From Conexibacter sp. S30A1 (GTDB lineage: Bacteria > Actinomycetota > Thermoleophilia > Solirubrobacterales > Solirubrobacteraceae): a DNA stretch of 64,000 bases. Positions 50,326 to 58,889 of the stretch are shown here, in pieces; within the stretch, counting starts at the first letter, position 1, and the number at the start of each line of letters is the position of its first letter. The notes below the pieces were generated by a model that was given only the letters and a program-made list of their open reading frames with translations, searched no databases and was not told where the DNA came from. Made by a program: the position numbers and the translations under genes. The DNA lies in NCBI RefSeq assembly GCF_023330665.1, contig NZ_CP097127.1, positions 1,178,001 through 1,242,000 of the forward strand. Reading direction: 5' to 3'.

Positions 50326-51360
50326 ATGGTGCGCGCGGCACGCGACCCCCGACGATCCGAGCGTGACCGGCCACCGGCGCCGGTGGATACGACCGTCTCT
50401 GCCTTCGCGCGGGCGTTCTTCTCCCGCCCGGGCCGCGTCGTCGCCAGCCTGCAGGTCATCGGAGCGGTGGCGATAGCCGTGCTGTCCCTGCGCCACTGGC
50501 CCAACTGGTCGCACACGGTCCTTCTAGCCGCGCTCGCCGTCGCGCTCGCCAACACCGGCGTGCGGGTCGCGATCGGTGAGCGCCTGCCCCGTTGGAGCCT
50601 CCAGGTCGACGTCGCGTTCGGCAACCTCTCGGTCAGCGCCATCGTCGCGACCGGACTGAGCCGTGAGGTCAACTTAGCCAACCTCTAGCTGCTTGTCGAG
50701 GTCTTTGCCATCCTCTACCTGCCGGTCCGCGCGGCGCTCGGTCATCTCACGTTCGCCGGGGTCGCCTACGCCATCGTGCTCGGTGTCGGGCCGCCAGTGG
50801 ACACGCCGCGGATCCTGGCGTGGCTCTCGGTGTTTGGAACAGCAGCCGTTCTCGGGGTCGTCGTGCTTGGCCTGTTGGCAGTGCTGCGCGCCACCGCCCG
50901 GGAGGATCCTCTCACTGGGCTTGCCAACCGGCGGATGTGAGACGAGCGGCTAGAGCAAGAGATGGAACGCTCGCGGCGCAGCGGCGCGGCGCTGTCAGTA
51001 GTGATAGTCGACCTTGACTCGTTCAAGGCGGTCAACGACGCCCGCGGGCACGAGGCGGGCGATCGCCTGCTCCAAGACGTTGCCCGAGCGTGGCAGGGCG
51101 TGGTGCGTGGCGGCGGCGATTTTCTCGCCCGTCTCGGCGGCGACGAGTTCGCCATCCTCGCACCAAGCACGGATGAGCTCGGTGCCCGCGTGCTGGCCAA
51201 GCGTCTCGGCGAGGTGCTACCCCACAGCGTCTCGGCGTCTGTCGGTGTCGCCACGTGGGACTGGGCCGAGGGGGCGTCGGACCTGATCCGCCGGGCGGAC
51301 CAGCTCATGTACCGGCACAAGCGAAGCGGCCGGTACGGCGCTGGGACCAGCTCGGCGTGA
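50326..51360 (+). pseudogene. GGDEF (diguanylate cyclase) gene with two in-frame stops
   Basis: Membrane-bound diguanylate cyclase, otherwise complete. The N-terminus holds about six predicted membrane helices (from SLQVIGAVAIAVLSL to AWLSVFGTAAVLGVVVLGLL). The GGDEF domain begins DPLTGLANRRM and has DLDSFKAVNDARGHEAGD, RLGGDEFAIL and SVGVATWDW. The frame is broken by TAG at 50686-50688, after LANL, and TGA at 50938-50940, after ANRRM where Trp-Asp normally follows. Both fit single transitions (CAG to TAG, TGG to TGA). No frameshift is needed to join the parts. A piece from 50962 could still be made as a lone GGDEF domain with ATG 50962. It is degenerate rather than recoded. Confidence 0.9.
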
Positions 51361-51412
51361 CGGGCTCACTCATGCCACTGCGGTCCTACGCCGATGTTTG
51401 GTGTGATCGCAG

Positions 51413-52930
51413 TCAGGCTGGCCGAGGCTCAGCGGCGTAGAGTTCGCGCAGAGCCCGCACGCGCGTGGCCGCAAGAGAATGGCGAGGGTCGGCGTAGTCA
51501 ATGCCTGCGAGGAGCCGGCGCCACGCCAGCAGATCGTCTTTCCCGGACTCCGTCTGCACCCAGGCCCAGATCGCCTCCGGGCTCTCACAGGTCATGATCG
51601 CCTGACGCAGCCACGCCTCGAGTTCGTTGCGTTCACGCACGATGCCTGGAGCCTCTGAGTGGGGCAGGAGCGGCCCGTGATAGCACTCGGCGGCATCACG
51701 CGTGCGGCCGCAGTCGAGAAGGGCCTCTACGCAGGCCCAGTCGGAACGCACGTCGAAACCGAGGCGGTAGGGATCGGTCTTCACGATCTCGCCGAAAAGC
51801 TTGCGCATCCGGAACACCTGGACACGCACGGTTCCGGGGTGGCCGGCGTCGCCATACAGATCCGCCGCAAGCTCCTCCGACGTCATCCCGTCGGGTCGCC
51901 TCGAAAGCAGCGCGAGAATCTCGGTTTGTCGGCGGGTAAGCGCTAGCGGCTGGCCGCCGAGCGAGACATGGGCATGTTCGCAGCCGAGGAGCGTCATGTC
52001 CAAGAACTGGCGGCTACGACCTCTGGCCGTCCCGGCAACGGATCGAACTATGAATGCCTCTGCGTGTCCAAGCGGCTCCGCGAATGCCAGCGCGCCAGTC
52101 GGAAGCGTCAGCTCGCCGCCATCGGGGGGGAGCGCAAGACGCCGAGACCCGGTCCAAGCGGTGTCGCCGGCGATCACCCGACCGCTTGGTGCCACCAACG
52201 CCCGATGGCCGGGGCCGACGAGGCTGGCTTCGTGCCGAGCCAGCAGATGGGCGTCGCGCGCCTGCATCAGCTCGTTCAGGTACAGCCTGACCGCGTGCGC
52301 GGTGGCGAGCACGCAGGCGAGGCTGTGCGGGTGAGCGGTGCGGATCCGGCCGGTGAGGTCGATGACGCCAAGCAGCTCGTCGCTGTCTGGGTCGTGGACG
52401 GGTGCTGCGGCACAGGTCCAGTCCTGAACTATCTCGTTGAAGTGCTCGGCTGCGAAGACCTGCACCGCGTGGTCTGCGGCAAGTGCGGTGCCGACCGCGT
52501 TCGTGCCCGCGTCGCATTCTCCCCACCCGGCCCCCGTGGTGAAGTTCATCGCATCGGCAGCATCGAGCCGGACGGATTCCGGGCCATCCACCCAAAGCAG
52601 GATGCCGTCGGCGTCGGAGACAACCAGCAACTGGCCCTCACCGTCTGCGATCGGACTCATACAGGCCCGGATGAGATCTCGTGCCGTGGCGAGCGGATGA
52701 TCCTCCCAGCGAGCGACGGTTGCCTCATAGTCTGCGACGAGCGGTGCGACGGTCCGGCCCACTGGATCGACGCCCGCCTCAGACGACCTGCGCCATGACT
52801 CGGCGATCGGCTCGCGCACCTCGATCGCCTCGCCACCGGCGACGTACTCCTCCCACGCCTGTTTGAGTTCGCGTGCGCGAACCGTCGGCACCGTACCGGT
52901 GTCGATCGCCAGCCATTGGTTACGTGGCAC
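51413..52930 (-). CDS. GAF-domain winged-helix transcriptional regulator of the propane cluster
   Basis: Likely activator of the divergent prm operon, 505 residues. The N-terminus (REPIAESWRRSSEAGVDP) is the one seen in AcoR/MimR-type activators, followed by a GAF domain (about 90-215, NFTTGAGWGECDAGTNAVGT, VFAAEHFNEIVQDWTCAAAP). Instead of the usual AAA+ and Fis parts, the C-terminal half has an OmpR-like winged helix (LTRRQTEILALLSRRPDGMTSEELAADLYG ending RVQVFRMRKLFG) and a helical tail, so it should act with ordinary sigma factors. GTG 52930 is chosen because a GGAGGA ribosome binding site lies eight bases before it; upstream codons lack one. GAF presumably binds a substrate or product of alkane oxidation. 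Confidence 0.85.
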   Translation of the reverse strand: MPRNQWLAIDTGTVPTVRARELKQAWEEYVAGGEAIEVREPIAESWRRSSEAGVDPVGRTVAPLVADYEATVARWEDHPLATARDLIRACMSPIADGEGQLLVVSDADGILLWVDGPESVRLDAADAMNFTTGAGWGECDAGTNAVGTALAADHAVQVFAAEHFNEIVQDWTCAAAPVHDPDSDELLGVIDLTGRIRTAHPHSLACVLATAHAVRLYLNELMQARDAHLLARHEASLVGPGHRALVAPSGRVIAGDTAWTGSRRLALPPDGGELTLPTGALAFAEPLGHAEAFIVRSVAGTARGRSRQFLDMTLLGCEHAHVSLGGQPLALTRRQTEILALLSRRPDGMTSEELAADLYGDAGHPGTVRVQVFRMRKLFGEIVKTDPYRLGFDVRSDWACVEALLDCGRTRDAAECYHGPLLPHSEAPGIVRERNELEAWLRQAIMTCESPEAIWAWVQTESGKDDLLAWRRLLAGIDYADPRHSLAATRVRALRELYAAEPRPA

Positions 52931-53065
52931 TGTCAACGTCCTCCGCTCGACAGCCACGTTATCGCCTGGCGCAGCGAGTTCCAAATCTGATGAAACGCAG
53001 ATGTAACGCACGCCCAGCTAGACCTTGCGCTCAATCTGCTGCCCCCTAGAAGGAGGAGAGTCATC
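52931..53065. promoter_or_regulatory. Divergent control region of the regulator and prm operon
   Basis: The 135-base gap between the regulator and prmA. It contains the inverted repeat ATCTG-N8-CAGAT (52985-53002), a possible operator, and a strong prmA ribosome binding site, AGAAGGAGGAGAG, ending about eight bases before the GTG. Clear -10/-35 boxes are not seen. A sigma-54 box (TGGCAC-N5-TTGC) was not found. Confidence 0.45.
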
Positions 53066-54727
53066 GTGAGTAGGGCCAGCATCACAAAGTCCCATGAGAA
53101 GATCCAGGAGCTCGCGTGGGAGCCCACGTTCGTCTCGCCGGTCGAGAAGTTCGCGACCGACTACACGTTCGAGAAGGCCCAGAAGAAGGATCCGCTCAAG
53201 CAGATCCTGCGCTCCTACTTCCCCATGGAGGAAGAGAAGGACAACCGGGTCTTTGGCGCGATGGATGGCGCGATCCGCGGCAACATGTTCCGCCAGGTGC
53301 AGCAGCGCTGGATGGAGTGGCAGAAGCTGTTTTTGTCGATCATCCCGTTTCCCGAGATCTCGGCCGCGCGGGCGATGCCGCTGGTCATCAATGCGGTCCC
53401 GAACCCCGAGGTTCATAACGGTCTGGCGATTCAGATGATCGACGAGGTTCGACACTCGACAATCCAGATGAACCTCAAGCGCCTGTACATGAACCACTAC
53501 ATCGACCCGGCGGGGTTTGACAACACCCTCAAGGCGTTTCAGAACAACTACGCTGGCACGATCGGTCGCCAGTTCGGTGAGGGCTTCATCACCGGCGACG
53601 CGATCACCGCGGCCAACGTCTACCTGACGATCGTCGCCGAGACGGCGTTTACGAACGTGCTGTTCGTCGCGATGCCAGCCGAGGCCGCCGCCAATGGCGA
53701 CTACCTGCTGCCGACGGTCTTCCACTCGGTTCAGTCCGATGAGTCGCGCCACATCTCAAACGGTTACTCGATCATCCTGATGGCCCTGTCAGATGAGCGC
53801 AACCGGCAACTGCTGGAGCGCGATCTGCGTTACGCGTGGTGGAACAACCACGCGGTCGTGGATGCGGCGATCGGCACCTTCATCGAGTACGGCACCAAGG
53901 ACCGTCGCAAAGATCGCGACAGCTACGCCGAGATGTGGCGCCGCTGGATCTACGACGACTACTACCGCAGCTATCTCGTCCCGCTCGAGAAGTACGGGCT
54001 GGTGATCCCACATGACCTTGTCGAGGAGGCATGGAACCGGATCTGGAACAAGGGCTACGTCCACGAGGTAGCCCAGTTCTTCGCAACCGGCTGGGCCGCC
54101 AACTACTGGCGGATCGACCCCATGGATGACGCCGACTTTGAGTGGTTTGAGCACAAGTACCCGGGCTGGTACAACAAGTACGGCAAGTGGTGGGAGGCCT
54201 ATAGCGCAATGTCCAAGCGCAACGGCCACAAGCCGATCATGTTCGAGGGCGAGGCGGCGAACTACGAGTACCCGCACCGCTGCTGGACCTGCATGGTCCC
54301 GTGCCTGATCCGCGAGGACACGGTCGTTGACGAGGTGGATGGCCAGGTGCGCACGTACTGCTCGGAGACCTGTCACTGGACCGACGCGGTGGCGTTCCGG
54401 CCCGAGTACGAGGGACGCCCAACGCCGTCGATGGGTCGACTCACCGGCAAGCGTGAGTGGGAGAGCCTGTACCACGGCTGGGACTACGCGGACGTGATCC
54501 GCGACCTCGGATACCTGCGAGATGACGGCAAGACACTGATCCCGCAGCCGCATCTGAACCTGGATCCGAAGGAGATGTGGACGATCGACTCGGTCGAGGG
54601 GATCACGATGCAGAGCCCGAATGTGCTGCTCAACGCGATGAGCCCCGCGGAGCGCGAGGCGCACATCGCCAAGTACAAGCGCGGCGGGCCGGCCGGACGC
54701 CCGGCGCCGGCGGAGGCCGCGGCCTAG
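53066..54727 (+). CDS. prmA: Propane monooxygenase hydroxylase large subunit
   Basis: Alpha subunit of the soluble diiron propane 2-monooxygenase, which inserts oxygen into short alkanes (and ketones or phenols in mycobacteria). Its 553 residues match PrmA/MimA. The diiron ligands appear as Glu97, Glu127-x2-His130 (DEVRH), Glu192 and Glu226-x2-His229 (DESRH). [40 protein letters not shown] and [20 protein letters not shown] are typical. The start is GTG 53066 with an excellent ribosome binding site (AGGAGGAGAG). First gene of the prmABCD operon; a strong hairpin lies before prmB. Likeness to Gordonia and Mycobacterium PrmA/MimA is high along the whole length. Confidence 0.97.
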   Translation: MSRASITKSHEKIQELAWEPTFVSPVEKFATDYTFEKAQKKDPLKQILRSYFPMEEEKDNRVFGAMDGAIRGNMFRQVQQRWMEWQKLFLSIIPFPEISAARAMPLVINAVPNPEVHNGLAIQMIDEVRHSTIQMNLKRLYMNHYIDPAGFDNTLKAFQNNYAGTIGRQFGEGFITGDAITAANVYLTIVAETAFTNVLFVAMPAEAAANGDYLLPTVFHSVQSDESRHISNGYSIILMALSDERNRQLLERDLRYAWWNNHAVVDAAIGTFIEYGTKDRRKDRDSYAEMWRRWIYDDYYRSYLVPLEKYGLVIPHDLVEEAWNRIWNKGYVHEVAQFFATGWAANYWRIDPMDDADFEWFEHKYPGWYNKYGKWWEAYSAMSKRNGHKPIMFEGEAANYEYPHRCWTCMVPCLIREDTVVDEVDGQVRTYCSETCHWTDAVAFRPEYEGRPTPSMGRLTGKREWESLYHGWDYADVIRDLGYLRDDGKTLIPQPHLNLDPKEMWTIDSVEGITMQSPNVLLNAMSPAEREAHIAKYKRGGPAGRPAPAEAAA

Positions 54728-54740
54728 GCGCACTGAGCGA

Positions 54741-54775
54741 GGCGGGCGCCGGCAGGACCTCCTCCGGCGCCCGCC
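54741..54775 (+). terminator. Strong hairpin between prmA and prmB
   Basis: Perfect 12-bp stem (GGCGGGCGCCGG and its complement, 54741-54752 and 54764-54775) with an 11-base loop, between the prmA stop and the prmB ribosome binding site (GAGGAGAG). There is no U-tract. It may act as a partial terminator or mRNA stabiliser. Confidence 0.6.
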
Positions 54776-54800
54776 TGTCAACTGAGGAGAGACGAACACG

Positions 54801-55853
54801 ATGACTGTGACGCGCACGGTCCGACTGGAGCCGGTCGGGATCGAGTTCGAGGTCTACGAGGACGAGACGATCCTCGCCGGGGCTTTCCGGCAGGGGCTGA
54901 TGCTGATGCACGGCTGCAAGGAGGGGCAGTGCGCGGCGTGCAAGTCGTTCCTGCTCGACGGAGAGGTCGACCTGGACCGCTACTCAACCTTCGCGCTGAA
55001 CGACTTCGAGCTGGATGAGGGCTGGACGCTGCTCTGCCGCGCCCACGCGCTCTCCGACGTCCAGGTCGAGCTGATCAACTACGACGAGGAGATCCTGCGC
55101 AGCGGGATCGCGCTGCAGACCGCGACGGCCGAGGTCGAAGCGATCGAGGAGCTCACGCATGACATCCGCCGTCTGGTCCTGTTCATCGCGCCAGGGCAGG
55201 CGCTGCCCTTTCACCCGGGTCAGTATGTGGACATCGAGATTCCAGGCAGCGACGAGCACCGCTCGTTCTCGATGGCGAACCTGCCGGGAGAGGACGGGCG
55301 GCTCGAGTTCATGATCAAGTGCTACCCGGGCGGACGCTTCTCCGGGTTGCTGTGTGACGGCGGGATCGCCGTTGGACAACATCTCACCGTCCGAGGTCCC
55401 TACGGGGTCTTCACGCTGAGGCAGAAGTCGGAGCGGCCGCTGCTGTTCATCGGCGGGGGGGCCGGCATGGCGCCGATCCTGTCGCTGCTGCGCTCGATGG
55501 CGGCCATGGGGTCCCGCAGACCCGCGGTCTACTACTACGGGGCCCGCACACGCGCCGACCTGTTTTATGTGCAGGAGATCGCCGCGCTGTGCTCGCGACT
55601 GCCCGGTCTGCGCTTCGTCCCCGCGCTCTCGGAGAACGGAGACCCAAGCTGGTCTGGGGAGACCGGCCAGGTCACCGACGTTGTCGCCAGGCTGGAGCGC
55701 GACCTAGCCGCGGTGGACGCCTACGTCTGCGGCCCGCCGCCGATGGTCGACGCCGCGATCGCCCTGCTCGAGGGCAGCGGCGTGCCAGCTTCCAACATCT
55801 ACTACGACAAGTTCACAACCACTGCCAATACGGAGGAGAGCAGCCGCACATGA
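54801..55853 (+). CDS. prmB: Propane monooxygenase reductase
   Basis: Electron-transfer reductase passing NADH electrons to the hydroxylase; 350 residues. Plant-type [2Fe-2S] domain at the N-terminus with Cys39, 44, 47 and 79 (CKEGQCAACKSF, LLCRAH). The FAD domain carries YVDIEIPGSDEHRSFSMANL, the NAD domain GGGAGMAPILSLLRSMAAMG and a GARTRADLFYVQE block; it ends in YYDKFTT. ATG 54801 has a GAGGAGAG ribosome binding site. Its stop overlaps prmC (ATGA). MimB/PrmB match. Confidence 0.95.
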   Translation: MTVTRTVRLEPVGIEFEVYEDETILAGAFRQGLMLMHGCKEGQCAACKSFLLDGEVDLDRYSTFALNDFELDEGWTLLCRAHALSDVQVELINYDEEILRSGIALQTATAEVEAIEELTHDIRRLVLFIAPGQALPFHPGQYVDIEIPGSDEHRSFSMANLPGEDGRLEFMIKCYPGGRFSGLLCDGGIAVGQHLTVRGPYGVFTLRQKSERPLLFIGGGAGMAPILSLLRSMAAMGSRRPAVYYYGARTRADLFYVQEIAALCSRLPGLRFVPALSENGDPSWSGETGQVTDVVARLERDLAAVDAYVCGPPPMVDAAIALLEGSGVPASNIYYDKFTTTANTEESSRT

Positions 55854-56947
55854 GCACCACCACAGAGCAGGCCCGCAGCGTTCCCAAACCGGTGTTCACC
55901 GACGCCGAGGCCGGGGCGCTGGAATTTCCATCATCGACCAGCCGCCACTACAACTACTTCACCCCAGCAAAGCGTCGCGCCACGCTGTACGAGGACGTCA
56001 CCGTTGACGTGCAGCCCGACCCGGAACGCCACCTCTCCCAGGGCTGGCTGTACGGGTTTGCCGACGGCGTCGGCGGCTACCCGCATGAGTGGACGACGCT
56101 GAAGTCGAGCAACTGGCATGAGTTCCTCGACCCCAACGAGGAGTGGGAGCAGACGATCTATCGCAACAACGCCAACGTCGTGCGACAGGTCCAGCAGACG
56201 GTTGCCAACGCAAAGGCTGCCGGCTCATTTCTCACCGAGAACCGGAGCTGGCTGTCGGTGCTCGAGAAGCATGTGAGTGCATGGGCCCACGTGGAGCACG
56301 GCATCGGGATGTACGTCTACACCGCATGCCAGCGCGACGCGCCGACGAACATGATCAACAACGCGCTCGCGGTGGCTGCGGCGCACAAGCTGCGCTTCGC
56401 CCAGGACCTGATCCTCTATAACCTGGAGGTGTCCGAGCAGGTGCCGGACTTCGACGGCTCGGCTCACAGGGCGGTCTGGCAGTCGGACCCGCTGTGGCAG
56501 CCGACGCGTGAGAACGTCGAGCAGCTTACCGGCACCCGGGACTGGGCGGAGGCGTTCTTTGCGACCGCGATCGTGTTCGAACCGCTCGTCGGCGAGCTGT
56601 TTCGCAGCCATTTCGTGATGCAGGTCGCGGCACGACACGGCGACTACGTGACACCAACTGTGATCGGTGTCGGCGAGGCCGACGCCGGCCGCGACCGGGC
56701 GGGGGCGCGGCGGCTGTTCAGCTTGCTTGCCAACGATCCCGAGTACGGTGCCGCCAACCGCGCCGTGATGACCAACTGGCTCGCAGCGTGGGTGCCGCGG
56801 AGCGTGGCCGCCGGTCGCGGTCTGCAGCCGATCTGGTCGCAGCTCTCGGAGAAGGTTCTGACCTTCGACGAGTCCATGAGGCGCGCAAAGACCACCTTTA
56901 CCGACCTCCTCTCGGAGTTCGGTCTCACCTACGACAAGGAGCTGTGA
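55850..56947 (+). CDS. prmC: Propane monooxygenase hydroxylase small subunit
   Basis: Beta subunit of the hydroxylase, helical, without its own iron. 365 residues from ATG 55850; the longer frame to 55589 overlaps prmB and is not used. Family blocks: FPSSTSRHYNYFTPAKRRAT, LYGFADGVGGYPHEWTTLKS, HEFLDPNEEWEQTIYRNNAN and GMYVYTACQRDAPTNMINNA. ATGA overlap with prmB, GGAGGAGAG ribosome binding site. Expected to form (alpha-beta)2 with PrmA. Confidence 0.95.
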   Translation: MSTTTEQARSVPKPVFTDAEAGALEFPSSTSRHYNYFTPAKRRATLYEDVTVDVQPDPERHLSQGWLYGFADGVGGYPHEWTTLKSSNWHEFLDPNEEWEQTIYRNNANVVRQVQQTVANAKAAGSFLTENRSWLSVLEKHVSAWAHVEHGIGMYVYTACQRDAPTNMINNALAVAAAHKLRFAQDLILYNLEVSEQVPDFDGSAHRAVWQSDPLWQPTRENVEQLTGTRDWAEAFFATAIVFEPLVGELFRSHFVMQVAARHGDYVTPTVIGVGEADAGRDRAGARRLFSLLANDPEYGAANRAVMTNWLAAWVPRSVAAGRGLQPIWSQLSEKVLTFDESMRRAKTTFTDLLSEFGLTYDKEL

Positions 56948-56950
56948 TCC

Positions 56951-57301
56951 ATGACCGCTGAACGCTTCAAGGCGGACCCGACGTCGTCGAACATGGCCGG
57001 TGTCACGCTGATGAACAACCAGGTCGGGTACGTGGTGGCACAGGTGATGGCCGGGAAACCGGGCGTGACCGTCACCGACCTGCCGTCGATGATCCGCGTC
57101 GACGGCGTCGGGAAGTTCGAGTTCGACTATGCCGAGATTGCCGAGGCGCTCGGGTGGGACGACTTCGGCAACGACGACTTTGAGGAGATCATGTCGACCC
57201 ATTACGGCCGGATGGTCGTGCTCGACGACCGAATCGTGATGTTCGCCAACCCCGAGGATGCGGCCGAGTACATCTCGTTCGATCTGACGCCGGTTTCCTA
57301 G
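56951..57301 (+). CDS. prmD: Propane monooxygenase coupling protein
   Basis: Small effector protein of 116 residues, MmoB/DmpM family, that binds the hydroxylase and couples NADH use to substrate oxidation. VTLMNNQVGYVVAQVMAGKP and LPSMIRVDGVGKFEFDYAEI are the family core; MSTHYGRMVVLDDRIVMFAN forms the C-terminal strands. It has no cofactor motif, as expected. It begins three bases after prmC and ends nine bases before the start codon of the disrupted amidohydrolase. Confidence 0.95.
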   Translation: MTAERFKADPTSSNMAGVTLMNNQVGYVVAQVMAGKPGVTVTDLPSMIRVDGVGKFEFDYAEIAEALGWDDFGNDDFEEIMSTHYGRMVVLDDRIVMFANPEDAAEYISFDLTPVS

Positions 57302-57309
57302 GAGCAGCC

Positions 57310-57317
57310 ATGTACGA
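57310..57317 (+). pseudogene. 5' stub of the disrupted amidohydrolase
   Basis: ATG TAC GA, with GGAGCAGCC just upstream as the ribosome binding site. These are the first two codons and part of the third of the amidohydrolase gene, cut off by the insertion. Rejoined to the 3' part it reads MYEKDGEKYFIVDGHVHFWD, the correct family N-terminus. Confidence 0.85.
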
Positions 57318-57330
57318 CTCGGGTTTCGCA
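57318..57330 (+). repeat. Left terminal inverted repeat of the insertion sequence
   Basis: CTCGGGTTTCGCA, perfect complement of the right end at 58877-58889. The 6-bp target duplication GTACGA lies directly outside both ends. Confidence 0.95.
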
Positions 57331-57524
57331 CTTTTGGGCCTGTAGCGGCATAGCGGCGTAGCAGGTGGTGGTGGACGGGGCCGTGGCGGGCTGGTGTGGC
57401 CTGTTGGCGCGGTGTCGGGGAAGGAGCATCGGCGGCTTGCGCGAAAGCGGTTGCTGTCAACATAACCCGTCCGTCGCGGCCAAGGGGAGGCACGCTGCGC
57501 GGCTTCTCTTGGAGGCTGCCGCCG

Positions 57525-58874
57525 ATGCTCTGCGTCCCATCTTCGCTGAACGAGCTGCTTGTCCTGTTTGAGTCGTGTTTCACCCGTCCCACGTTTGAGA
57601 CGTTCCGGGGGGTGTTGGTCGGTCAGGTCTCGCAGACCTCTCTGCGGTGCGTGACCGGGATGCTGACAGGCTCAAGGCTGTCGGGGGTGTGGCATCACGC
57701 GCGTTGCCACCGGTTCTTCGCCAATGCCCGCTGGTCCGTGGACGAGCTCGGGTTACGGCTCGCCTGCCTGATCGTTGAGCGGTTCACAGAACCGGGTGCG
57801 AGCGTGCTGGTCGCGGTCGACGACACGCTCCTGAAACGCAGGGGACGCCGGATCCACGGCACCTTCTGGCATCACGACGCGACCGCCAACAGCCGCTCAG
57901 GCTCGGTCGCGTGGGGGAACAACTGGATCGTGGCCGGGATCTGTGTCAAGCTGCCGTTCCTGCAGCGCACCGTATGTTTGCCGGTCCTGTTCCGGCTCTG
58001 GCAGCCGCGGCGCGAACAGTTCGTCAAGCAGCACAAGCCCGATCCTGAGCGGCCCGGGAAGGTCAAGCTGGCCAGGGCGATGGTCTGCCTGCTCGCCAAA
58101 CGGCTGCCGGATCGCCAGATCAACGTGGTCGGTGACAGCGCCTACATCAGCCAGGCGTGGCGTGCTGCACCCAAGCGGGTGACGATCACATCGAGGCTGC
58201 GTAGCAACGCGGTGATCTACGCCCCTGCGCCGCCGCGCACCGGCAAACGCGGCCGGCCACGCAAATGGGGCAAACAGCTTGAAAGCCTTCAACAGATCGC
58301 AGCCGACCCCGCCACCGAATGGGTAAAGACGACCGTCAGGCGCTACAGCAAAACCGAGACGCTCGAGCTGGCTGAGATCAACTGCCTGTGGGAGCCGCTC
58401 GGCGCCGAAACCCCGGTCCGTGTGATCCTCGTCAAAGACGACACCAAGCCGTGCGGCTACCAGATCGCGCTGATCACCACCGACCTTCACGCCACCGCCG
58501 CGCAGATCGTCGAACGCTACGCAGACCGCTGGCCGATCGAAGTCGCCTTCCAGGACGGCAAAGAACTGTTCGGCGTCGGTGATGCCCGCAACCGGACCGA
58601 GAAAGCCGTGCAACGGACCGTCCCATTCCAGTTCTTGGCGATGGACCTCACGATCATCTGGTACGCGCTCTACGGACATCACCCCGACATCGTCACAGAG
58701 CATCGCGCCCGCGCCCCCTGGTATGTCTCCAAGACCACCCCATCATTCCAGGACATGCTCGCCAAGCTACGACGAGTGATCATCGCCACCCAATTTCAAC
58801 CCGAACAGGCCCGAACCCCCACAACCCAGGAAATCAACCAAGTCCAGCAAGCATGGGCAGCCGCCGGCCTATGA
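57525..58874 (+). CDS. DDE transposase (IS701/IS4-like)
   Basis: Transposase of 449 residues, cut-and-paste DDE type. The catalytic set looks complete: Asp99 (or Asp100) in VLVAVDDTLLKRRGRRIHG, Asp204 in NVVGDSAYIS and Glu339 in YADRWPIEVAFQDGKELFG. The Y-x2-R-x3-E-x6-K block is the signature of this broad group. N-terminal SQTSLRCVTGMLTGSRLSGV and WHHARCHRFFANARW are family blocks. ATG 57525 has a GGAGG ribosome binding site nine bases upstream; a longer frame has none. The gene is intact, so the element may still be active. Confidence 0.93.
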   Translation: MLCVPSSLNELLVLFESCFTRPTFETFRGVLVGQVSQTSLRCVTGMLTGSRLSGVWHHARCHRFFANARWSVDELGLRLACLIVERFTEPGASVLVAVDDTLLKRRGRRIHGTFWHHDATANSRSGSVAWGNNWIVAGICVKLPFLQRTVCLPVLFRLWQPRREQFVKQHKPDPERPGKVKLARAMVCLLAKRLPDRQINVVGDSAYISQAWRAAPKRVTITSRLRSNAVIYAPAPPRTGKRGRPRKWGKQLESLQQIAADPATEWVKTTVRRYSKTETLELAEINCLWEPLGAETPVRVILVKDDTKPCGYQIALITTDLHATAAQIVERYADRWPIEVAFQDGKELFGVGDARNRTEKAVQRTVPFQFLAMDLTIIWYALYGHHPDIVTEHRARAPWYVSKTTPSFQDMLAKLRRVIIATQFQPEQARTPTTQEINQVQQAWAAAGL

Positions 58875-58876
58875 AC

Positions 58877-58889
58877 TGCGAAACCCGAG
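58877..58889 (+). repeat. Right terminal inverted repeat of the insertion sequence
   Basis: TGCGAAACCCGAG, three bases after the transposase stop, directly followed by the second GTACGA. Confidence 0.95.

Larger units (their letters stand above)
57318..58889 (+). mobile_element. Insertion sequence, 1,572 bp, DDE transposase
   Basis: Complete element. Perfect 13-bp terminal inverted repeats CTCGGGTTTCGCA (57318-57330) and its complement (58877-58889). Flanked by the 6-bp duplication GTACGA (57312-57317 and 58890-58895). One transposase gene, same direction as the operon. The transposase resembles DDE enzymes commonly labelled IS701 family in actinobacteria; family assignment is tentative (IS701/IS4-like). 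Confidence 0.93.

Noticed and set aside
50686-50940. Stop codon readthrough or TGA recoding in the GGDEF gene
   Set aside because: No recoding element is seen and two different stops (TAG, TGA) both fit simple transitions; decay is simpler.
52931-53065. Sigma-54 promoter for prmA
   Set aside because: No TGGCAC-N5-TTGC pattern; the nearest match (TGGCGC) lacks the second half, and the regulator has no AAA+ domain.
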